Origin: an uncultured Lachnospiraceae bacterium
GTDB taxonomy: Bacteria > Bacillota > Clostridia > Lachnospirales > Lachnospiraceae
Assembly (NCBI GenBank): GCA_937965795.1
Contig: CALCMD010000122.1
Coordinates: 1-5,223, forward strand
Direction: 5' to 3'
Length of the DNA stretch: 5,223 nt
A model generated the notes under the pieces. The model ran no database searches. It was not told where the DNA came from and saw only the letters and a program-made list of their open reading frames with translations. How positions within the stretch are numbered: position 1 is the first letter of the stretch; every line of letters starts with the position of its first letter. The translations under genes were made by a program, and so were the position numbers. Below, in pieces: positions 1-5,223 of this stretch.

Positions 1-2808
1 AAATTTGTGGTGATTTTTTTAAATTTACCTCTTGACAAAAGTCATTACATATCAGCTTTGGGAATTGAAAATCATGAAATCATTGAGAGAATTCCAGCGG
101 AAGATTTTGATGTCCTTGAGGTACGGACGCCATCGGAAAACTGGGAATTGTTTGCCGGAGAAGAAAATGCGGAAATTTCAGTGGGAAATAAACACTGCCT
201 TGTACTGAAAACGGATGGAACGGTCTGGGGCTGGGGAGATAATTCTTACGGACAGGTTGGAGATGGAAGTACAGAGACGGTATATGAACCGAGGCAGGTA
301 GTTGGACTTACCAATATCAGGGCAATCGCCGCAGGCTATCAATATAGCCTGGCATTGGACTGGACTGGAAATGTCTGGGCCTGGGGAAGAAATGACTATG
401 GGCAGTTGGGGGATGATACTACGGTAGACCGTCCGGTACCGGTCAAACTGGTATATCTGTCTTCCAGGGATACGATTCAAAGTATTTCGGCAGGCTATGC
501 GCATAGTGTAGCTTTAGGTAAAAGTGGAAACGTCTGGGGCTGGGGCTATGGAGAAGGCTGGAATCTTGGAGAGGCGACGGGAGGCGACAGTGTGCCCTTT
601 CCGATTCTGATTTCTGGCTTTAACACCAATGTAACCGGGGTGTTTGCCGGATGGGACATAACACTTGCACTGGGAGACGATGGAAAGGTATGGGGAGTTG
701 GAAGCTCCATGCCGGGATATGTGGAGCATGGAGGTATCGTATATGTGCCGGAGGAAATATATGGCTTATCTGACATTGGCAGCTTTGCATCGGGACACGG
801 CACGATCTATGGAGGAATTGATCAGATAGAAGGATTTACACACGCATGGGGGCAGGGATGCTTTGGAGGGGGCGCCTCATGGGAAAGTGTGAATCTTCCG
901 ACTTATATTCATGGAAGCACACTGGATGACATGATGGAAACGAAAGAAGCTTCTTTTGGAATGAATCATGGAGCGGCAGTGCGCGCGGATGGAAGGGTCT
1001 GGACCTGGGGAAGCAATGCACACGGGGAACTGGGAGACGGAACGACGACGGATCGCTACATGATGACAGAAATAGAAGGAATTTCCGATATTGTGTCAAT
1101 CAGAGCAGGAAATGGATTTACACTTGCTTTGAAAGAGGATGGGAGTATCTGGGGATGGGGAACGAATGCCTCTGGAGAATTGGGACTTGGAGAATCAGTT
1201 GCGATGCAGACCACACCCAGAAATATTATGTCAAATACCCGGCCGGAGAACGCACTGGAACTTACGTTTCAGGAAAGTATATCGGATTATATTATGGAGG
1301 AAGGGGAACACAGGTATTACCGTTTCACATCAGAGCAGACGGCGGACTACCGATTTGATCTTTCCAGCAGGCGTGGAGGTATTCGGGGAATTTTAACTGA
1401 CGTTTCCGGGAACGTGATATCGGATACAGATGATGAAGAAAGCGGAGAAATCCGAGCGCTTCTGGAAAAGGGAACCACTTATAAATTGGAAGTGTCCGGT
1501 TCCGGTAACAATGATATGTATACGCTTTGTGTGGATTACTGGGATGATTGCGGAAACAGTATAGCGAATGCCAGCAGAATTTCCAGTGGAAAGCGTCCTT
1601 ACAGGATCAACTATCCAAAAGATGAAGATATGTTTTGCTTTGTTCCTGTGGAAGATGGGAATTATGCTTTTCAGTCAATCAGCGGTTTCGACACGTATGG
1701 ATACTTGTATGATGCAAATGGAAAACAACTTGTCTATAATGACGATGGTCAAGGGAAGGGGGAGAGCAAAAATAACCGGGATTTCTATTTTACTTCTCTG
1801 CTGGAAGCCGGAAAAACCTATTATATAAAAGTTAAGGCATTTTCAACTTCAGTTATAGGAGATTATCAATTAAAGATAGATTATGCAGACGACTATAAGA
1901 ATACGCCGGAGGAAGCATTTGTGATTTCCGGGCAGGGAGAGATCAGTGGAAGAATCGATTATCGCCAGGATGTTGATGTATTCCAGTGGACGCCCCAGGA
2001 GACAGGAACTTATTTGATTTATACAAAGGGCTCAGCGAATGTCAAAGGGACGGTTTGTAAGCAGGATGGAACGGAGATTATCGCTAACGATGATATTAGC
2101 ACTGTCGATAAGAATTTTCTTTTAAAAGCGGATTTGAGTAAGGGAACGAAATATTATATTAAAGTAGAAGCCGGTGCGACAGGATGGCTGGGGAACTCTT
2201 ATTCGTTGCGTATTGAAAAGAGGAAGTCTGTTCCTGAGGTGATCTTAGGAAAAGAGACGATTCTTCAAATGAGTCAGACCCAGACCGGATTTACCGATGC
2301 AAAAGTGATCGATCAGAATGGAAATGTACTTGCAGTCAGCAAGGCTCCTGTTTTCTCTGTGAATGCAGATGGAAAAAAGGAGGCCAGAATTTATTGTCCA
2401 CTGGCGCAGGGAGAATACAGAGTATTACTGTATGCGGGAGAGAGTGTGGCAGAAGCAACAGATATTTCCGTGGCGCAGAAAAAGGAACTTACGCCGTATC
2501 CCTGTGAAGCAGACGAAGAACTTCTCATTCCTTTCCTTTATGAAGGGCAGAAAAAGGTGACGGACTATACCTTTTCAGTGGGATATGCGTCCGGCAAGTT
2601 TGATCTTATTGATGTGAATGATGATTCGGAGGTGTTGGAAAACGCTTCCGGAACGGCAGGTAATGTCTCGGCGATCGTGACAGAAGGAGGGCTTTCGTTT
2701 AAGGCCAGATATATCCATAGTTATACGTCACGGTTTAACACTGTCAAGTTAAAGGTGAAAACGAATACAAAAGAAACGATTAGCTGTTATGCTTATCAGT
2801 TTTTCTGA
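1..2808 (+). CDS. Probable extracellular RCC1-repeat / triple PPC-domain protein, 5'-partial
   Basis: The reading frame is open from base 1. The earliest possible starts, GTG at 7 and 10, have no ribosome binding site in view and no signal peptide follows, so I read the gene as missing its 5' end. Counting the GTG at 7 as residue 1, the visible part is 933 residues ending at TGA 2806-2808. Residues 55-408 hold seven repeats of about 50 residues with the RCC1 pattern (aG..hs.AL..dG.VWgWG.N..GqLGdG). Residues 411-511, 512-628 and 629-738 are three PPC-like beta-sandwiches, recognised by D.d.F.f/y.......Y.......G....l.d..G and a closing LekGtkYYIKV. Residues 741-826 look Ig-like, and 827-933 form a final beta-rich module, faintly cohesin-like. 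There is no C-terminal LPXTG motif, hydrophobic anchor or S-layer repeat. Bacterial RCC1 and PPC domains usually occur in secreted proteins and mediate binding. No catalytic motif is visible, so a binding or adhesion role is inference. An enzyme domain could lie in the missing N-terminus. Confidence 0.85.
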   Translation, partial: KFVVIFLNLPLDKSHYISALGIENHEIIERIPAEDFDVLEVRTPSENWELFAGEENAEISVGNKHCLVLKTDGTVWGWGDNSYGQVGDGSTETVYEPRQVVGLTNIRAIAAGYQYSLALDWTGNVWAWGRNDYGQLGDDTTVDRPVPVKLVYLSSRDTIQSISAGYAHSVALGKSGNVWGWGYGEGWNLGEATGGDSVPFPILISGFNTNVTGVFAGWDITLALGDDGKVWGVGSSMPGYVEHGGIVYVPEEIYGLSDIGSFASGHGTIYGGIDQIEGFTHAWGQGCFGGGASWESVNLPTYIHGSTLDDMMETKEASFGMNHGAAVRADGRVWTWGSNAHGELGDGTTTDRYMMTEIEGISDIVSIRAGNGFTLALKEDGSIWGWGTNASGELGLGESVAMQTTPRNIMSNTRPENALELTFQESISDYIMEEGEHRYYRFTSEQTADYRFDLSSRRGGIRGILTDVSGNVISDTDDEESGEIRALLEKGTTYKLEVSGSGNNDMYTLCVDYWDDCGNSIANASRISSGKRPYRINYPKDEDMFCFVPVEDGNYAFQSISGFDTYGYLYDANGKQLVYNDDGQGKGESKNNRDFYFTSLLEAGKTYYIKVKAFSTSVIGDYQLKIDYADDYKNTPEEAFVISGQGEISGRIDYRQDVDVFQWTPQETGTYLIYTKGSANVKGTVCKQDGTEIIANDDISTVDKNFLLKADLSKGTKYYIKVEAGATGWLGNSYSLRIEKRKSVPEVILGKETILQMSQTQTGFTDAKVIDQNGNVLAVSKAPVFSVNADGKKEARIYCPLAQGEYRVLLYAGESVAEATDISVAQKKELTPYPCEADEELLIPFLYEGQKKVTDYTFSVGYASGKFDLIDVNDDSEVLENASGTAGNVSAIVTEGGLSFKARYIHSYTSRFNTVKLKVKTNTKETISCYAYQFF
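169..1230 (+). repeat. Seven RCC1-type repeats forming one predicted seven-bladed beta-propeller
   Basis: Residues 55-408 of the first gene divide into seven units of about 50-53 residues. The W-x-W-G signatures or their equivalents start at residues 74, 124, 177, 229, 279, 332 and 382, so the spacing is 50, 53, 52, 50, 53 and 50. Units 1, 2, 6 and 7 also keep the N..G.(L/V)G.G turn. Unit 3 has a changed turn, unit 4 reads WGVG, and unit 5 is degenerate: it keeps only AWG and has a Gly/Ile-rich stretch in place of the usual AL..DG. Seven units is the number needed to close a classical RCC1 propeller, so the whole fold appears to lie in this window. The repeats diverge at DNA level; only short identities are shared, such as the 14-base match between 223-236 and 532-545. 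Confidence 0.9.
1237..2220 (+). repeat. Three tandem PPC-like (bacterial pre-peptidase C-terminal) domains
   Basis: Residues 411-738 of the first gene hold three consecutive beta-sandwich units of about 100-117 residues. Each opens with an N/E-A-rich segment (RPENALEL, GNSIANASRI, NTPEEAFVI). Each continues with a D.D.(Y/F).F strand (HRYYRF, DEDMFCF, DVDVFQW), a G.Y strand and a G-T-V or L-x-D-x-x-G hairpin, and closes with (L/D)xKGTxYxLxV or EAGKTYYIKVKA. Units 2 and 3 are the clearest, with unit 1 more divergent. In characterised proteins PPC domains commonly sit C-terminal to secreted peptidases and are often removed during maturation or bind substrate. Here they follow a propeller rather than a visible peptidase, while the peptidase is encoded by the next gene. 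Confidence 0.72.
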
Positions 2809-2863
2809 AAAAACAGGAGAATTCAGACGATAAGACTGCATTTACTGCGAGGGAGGAAGCAAT
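2809..2863 (+). other. Short intergenic spacer, probably within an operon
   Basis: This 55-base gap separates the stop of the RCC1/PPC gene from the start of the protease gene. I see no hairpin followed by a T-run and no good -35/-10 pair in it. The spacing and shared strand favour co-transcription of the two genes, though a weak or unusual promoter cannot be excluded by eye. Confidence 0.5.
2851..2856 (+). promoter_or_regulatory. Ribosome binding site of the M6 metalloprotease gene
   Basis: GGGAGG lies seven bases before ATG 2864. This is a strong Shine-Dalgarno match at ideal spacing. It fixes the start codon, which is also followed directly by a good signal peptide. Confidence 0.85.
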
Positions 2864-5200
2864 ATGAGAGGTATCTATCATTTAAAGAGAAAACTGCTTT
2901 TATGTGTGTGTACGGCAATCTGCATTTTTATGGGGAACGGAATCCGTACCGATGCTGCGCCGGTAAGAAATCTGCCAAGAACGCTGGAACAGCCGGACGG
3001 GACAACGATAGAGTGCTTTGTGAGTGGAGATGAATATTTTCATTATCTTCATGATATGGATGGAAACATGATTATGAAGAATGAGGATACGGGTGAGTAT
3101 GTTTATGCAAAGATAGAAAATGGCGAACCGACAGTCTCTGAAAGCAGGGCGACGAGGAATATCGCAGCGGAAAATCCGATGCTCCGCTATATTTTAAAGC
3201 AGGAAAAAGGAAACGTGACGGAAAAGATTACGTATGAGGATATTCCGGAGGAGTATCTGGACGAGGTTTATGAATCTTCACCGCTGTACCAAAGCGCTGT
3301 ACAGCAGGGGATGAGCCTGGATCAAAGCAGGGGGGAACATAGATTTAAGGATAAGACGGTGAATAATCTTGTGATTTTTATTGATTTTGCAGATAAATCT
3401 TTTCAATCAACGCCAACAGCTACTGCTTATGATAATATGTTTAATTCTGATGGTGATTCATTGAAAGCCTGGATGAACGAAGCGTCGTATGGGCATGCAA
3501 AAATCGTTTCCTCTATGTATCCAAAACAAAACGGAGGTACGGTAGTGGCCTATCGTAGCGCGAACAAAAGATCAATATATGAAAATGCAACAGATAGCAA
3601 TCGTACTGTTCTGGAATATGGCTTATTAAAAGAGGCTGTTGAAAAAGCAAGTGGGATAGTGCCGAAAGATTTAAATTTGGATATAGATGATGATGGATAT
3701 ATTGACAGTTTAACGTTTGTAGTGGCGGGTAATAACGTTGGTTGGGGTAATCTGTTGTGGTCACATCAGTGGGGGTTTTATTCCGGGGAGAAGGGAGAAT
3801 ATGAGTATCTTATTCCGTACATTCATGGCATTAAAGCAAGGAAATTTATTTTTCTTACAGAAGAACATATGAAAGAAAAGGGGGTAAAGACGTTAACTCA
3901 TGAAATGTTTCATCTATATGGGGCACCTGATTTGTATCATAAATATGCAGATCCGAGATATGAAGAAAATGAAAATAATCCAGACAAAAAGTTTCCTGTT
4001 TATCGTTGGGATAATATGTGTGATTCTTTGGGAGAAATGACGAGTACCTATATGAGATATAAATATGGAGGTTGGATTGAGAATGTATCGGAAATAAAAG
4101 TTAATGGTACTTATGTATTGAACAAGGCATCCATGAGCAGCGGGAATTGTTATTATATCCTTTCACCTTTTTCAGAATATGAATATTTTTGGCTGGAATA
4201 TCGAAAAAAAGAGGGGGTATTTGAAAAAAGAGATGGTGAAGTTATACCGGGAACTGGATTAGTAATCTATAAAATAGATATGAGGTGGACAGGAAATTTC
4301 CTCCATGATGGAAAAAAGATATTTAATGAAATAGCAATATCAAATAGAAAGCCAAGCGAAAAATATTATCCTCATGCTGGAACAAGTATAGATTTAAAGT
4401 TAAGGGATAACGTAGATGCGGGGATTGCGATAAAAAATATCGCGCTTGCCGGAAATCAAGTAACCTTTGATGTTGAACTTACAACGCAGAGAGCCGGCGG
4501 GTATTTTCGCGACAGAAGAGTGGCGCAGGCTGTAGCGACACAGTTAAAGAAAAACGTAGATGCGCTTACGGAAGCAGATTTATCAACGATTACTGAGTTG
4601 CAAATACCTCTTGTGAAAGACTATGATTTGCCGATAGATTTAGAAGGAATGGATAAACTTAAAAATTTGAGCAAATTGACAGCAGACGGGTGTAAGATTG
4701 AGGATATTTCTTATTTGAATTCTTTGAATCAGCTTACAGAAGTAGATTTACGCAATAACAATATAAAAACGGTTACTGCCCTGTCAGGTTTGACAAACTT
4801 AAAGAAGTTGTATTTAAGGGGAAATTTGATAGGTGATTATTCGCCTGTAAGAGGATACTACGATCAATTGATAGATAAAGATTTTTCATTTCAAAAATTA
4901 GGGGATATATCAGTAAGAGGATATAGTAGTGATAATAATGGAAGGTATACAGTGTTGACCGCCGATACAACAAGTACAATACCAGAGGTAATATATTTGA
5001 AATATGAAAAATATACAAATGATGGAAGATTAATTGAAACGAAAAAAATAAGAGAGAGTGAACCTTTGAAAAATGGTTTGATTGTATGGTTTGTTCCAGA
5101 GAAATTTAAAATCACAGAGGGTTATATCGTTGTAAGTGGATATGAAAGGCCGGATTTTAAACAATTATGTGCAAAAGCAATTATATATCCGGCAAATTAG
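2864..5200 (+). CDS. Secreted M6-family (immune inhibitor A-like) zinc metalloprotease with LRR domain; 3' end artefactual
   Basis: A strong ribosome binding site and an N-terminal signal peptide support the ATG start: basic KRK at 8-10, a hydrophobic core at about 11-23, and likely cleavage after A31 (T-D-A|A). Residues 38-95 (LPRTLEQPDGTTIECFVSGDEYFHY...DGN) match the N-terminal region typical of M6 proteases, and about 96-165 is a charged propeptide-like segment. The catalytic domain begins near 167 (NNLVIFIDFADK). It contains an acidic, possibly Ca-binding loop D273-D281 (DIDDDGYID), the zinc site HEMFHLYGAPD (H346, E347, H350, with D356 in the position of the usual third ligand), a Met-turn-like WDNM (382-385) and YMRYKYGGW (396-404). 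Residues about 545-580 form an LRR cap-like helix region, 599-664 are leucine-rich repeats, and about 670-778 is beta-rich and unassigned. The protein should be exported and cleave extracellular proteins; the target is unknown. The stop TAG (5198-5200) takes its AG from sequencing adapter, so the gene is truncated here and the true C-terminus, including any anchor, is missing. Confidence 0.9.
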   Translation: MRGIYHLKRKLLLCVCTAICIFMGNGIRTDAAPVRNLPRTLEQPDGTTIECFVSGDEYFHYLHDMDGNMIMKNEDTGEYVYAKIENGEPTVSESRATRNIAAENPMLRYILKQEKGNVTEKITYEDIPEEYLDEVYESSPLYQSAVQQGMSLDQSRGEHRFKDKTVNNLVIFIDFADKSFQSTPTATAYDNMFNSDGDSLKAWMNEASYGHAKIVSSMYPKQNGGTVVAYRSANKRSIYENATDSNRTVLEYGLLKEAVEKASGIVPKDLNLDIDDDGYIDSLTFVVAGNNVGWGNLLWSHQWGFYSGEKGEYEYLIPYIHGIKARKFIFLTEEHMKEKGVKTLTHEMFHLYGAPDLYHKYADPRYEENENNPDKKFPVYRWDNMCDSLGEMTSTYMRYKYGGWIENVSEIKVNGTYVLNKASMSSGNCYYILSPFSEYEYFWLEYRKKEGVFEKRDGEVIPGTGLVIYKIDMRWTGNFLHDGKKIFNEIAISNRKPSEKYYPHAGTSIDLKLRDNVDAGIAIKNIALAGNQVTFDVELTTQRAGGYFRDRRVAQAVATQLKKNVDALTEADLSTITELQIPLVKDYDLPIDLEGMDKLKNLSKLTADGCKIEDISYLNSLNQLTEVDLRNNNIKTVTALSGLTNLKKLYLRGNLIGDYSPVRGYYDQLIDKDFSFQKLGDISVRGYSSDNNGRYTVLTADTTSTIPEVIYLKYEKYTNDGRLIETKKIRESEPLKNGLIVWFVPEKFKITEGYIVVSGYERPDFKQLCAKAIIYPAN
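3899..3931 (+). other. Zinc-binding active-site motif of the M6 protease
   Basis: Residues 346-356 read HEMFHLYGAPD, followed by LY. This fits the M6 pattern HExxHxxGxPD(L/E)Y. H346 and H350 are the expected zinc ligands, E347 is the general base, and D356 is in the third-ligand position. All key residues are intact, so the enzyme is predicted to be active. The fourth position is Phe rather than the Gly of the common HEFGH form. Confidence 0.88.
4658..4855 (+). repeat. Leucine-rich repeats (22-residue type) in the protease
   Basis: Residues 599-664 hold three consecutive 22-residue units starting at L599, L621 and L643, with the pattern L..L..L.L..n.I.d...L. This is the SDS22/internalin-like LRR class common in secreted Firmicutes proteins. 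The preceding segment (residues about 551-580, RVAQAVATQLKKNVDALTEADLSTITELQI) resembles the helical cap (aia..L.k....iTeaDl..it.L) that usually begins such domains. A partial, degenerate unit may precede the three clear ones (about 576-596). LRRs of this kind bind proteins, so this is probably the targeting part of the protease. Confidence 0.85.
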
Positions 5201-5223
5201 ATCGGAAGAGCACACGTCTGAAC
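5199..5223 (+). other. Illumina TruSeq adapter read-through (non-genomic)
   Basis: The last 25 bases begin AGATCGGAAGAGC and continue ACACGTCTGAAC. This is the start of the standard Illumina TruSeq read 1 3' adapter, matched without a mismatch as I remember that sequence. It ends exactly at the window edge, as expected for untrimmed adapter left at a contig end. These bases are technical, and the genomic sequence ends at about 5198; one or two bases of ambiguity are possible if the genome happens to share the first adapter bases. Confidence 0.96.

Noticed and set aside
32..60. A perfect TTGACA at 32-37 resembling a -35 box
   Set aside because: It lies inside the open frame, and no acceptable -10 hexamer follows at 16-18 bases (AGCTTT at 55-60).
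223..545. A 14-base direct repeat (GTCTGGGGCTGGGG at 223-236 and 532-545)
   Set aside because: It encodes the same RCC1 WGWG motif in two blades, so it reflects protein repeats rather than a mobile or regulatory repeat.
178..1099. Several antisense open frames over the RCC1 region
   Set aside because: They overlap a well-supported gene, have no ribosome binding sites or recognisable domains, and arise from the repeat codon pattern on the opposite strand.
1..2808. Possible eukaryotic contamination because of RCC1 repeats
   Set aside because: RCC1 repeats are common in bacterial extracellular proteins. The gene is intron-free, carries PPC-like domains, and adjoins a gene with a bacterial ribosome binding site and signal peptide.
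2804..2827. Inverted repeat TCTGAA ... TTCAGA across the end of the first gene
   Set aside because: The stem is only six base pairs with a loop of about 12 and no T-run after it, so it is not a credible terminator.
3680..3706. Acidic DIDDDGYID loop considered as a dockerin or EF-hand domain
   Set aside because: Only one such loop is present, and it lies inside the M6 catalytic domain, where acidic loops of this kind are common. The dockerin duplication is absent.
4773..5115. Antisense open frames opposite the end of the protease gene
   Set aside because: They lie in AT-rich coding sequence, their translations are low-complexity (Leu/Tyr/Ile-rich), and no start signals are visible.

Overview
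This window looks like a fragment of a Gram-positive, Clostridia-like genome, perhaps a gut or oral Lachnospiraceae-type bacterium. The reasons are a moderate G+C content, a strong GGGAGG ribosome binding site, and two large genes for multi-domain proteins that appear extracellular. The taxonomic guess is inference from style and domain content, because no marker gene is present.

Layout: (1) Positions 1-2808 (+) hold the 3' part of a gene that is still open at the left edge. Its product has a seven-repeat RCC1-type beta-propeller, then three tandem PPC-like beta-sandwich domains, then two further beta-rich C-terminal modules. It has no visible membrane or sortase anchor. (2) A 55-base gap (2809-2863) has no convincing terminator and carries the ribosome binding site of the next gene. 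(3) Positions 2864-5200 (+) encode a secreted M6-family (immune inhibitor A-like) zinc metalloprotease. It has a signal peptide, a propeptide-like region, a catalytic domain with HEMFHLYGAPD and a Met-turn-like WDNM, a short leucine-rich repeat domain, and a C-terminal beta-rich segment. (4) The last 25 bases (5199-5223) match the Illumina TruSeq read-through adapter and are not genomic. The apparent stop codon of the protease borrows two bases from this adapter, so the real C-terminus is unknown.

The two genes lie in the same direction and are probably co-transcribed. Together they suggest a surface or secreted module: a protease carrying its own LRR binding domain, next to a large propeller/PPC protein that could bind a partner or substrate. 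The protease gene is a compositional mosaic. Its catalytic and LRR parts are much more AT-rich than its leader and the linker between them. I see no RNA genes, CRISPR arrays, transposons or integration sites. I cannot claim a new system. The most notable points are the gene pairing, the domain architectures, the mosaic composition and the adapter artefact.
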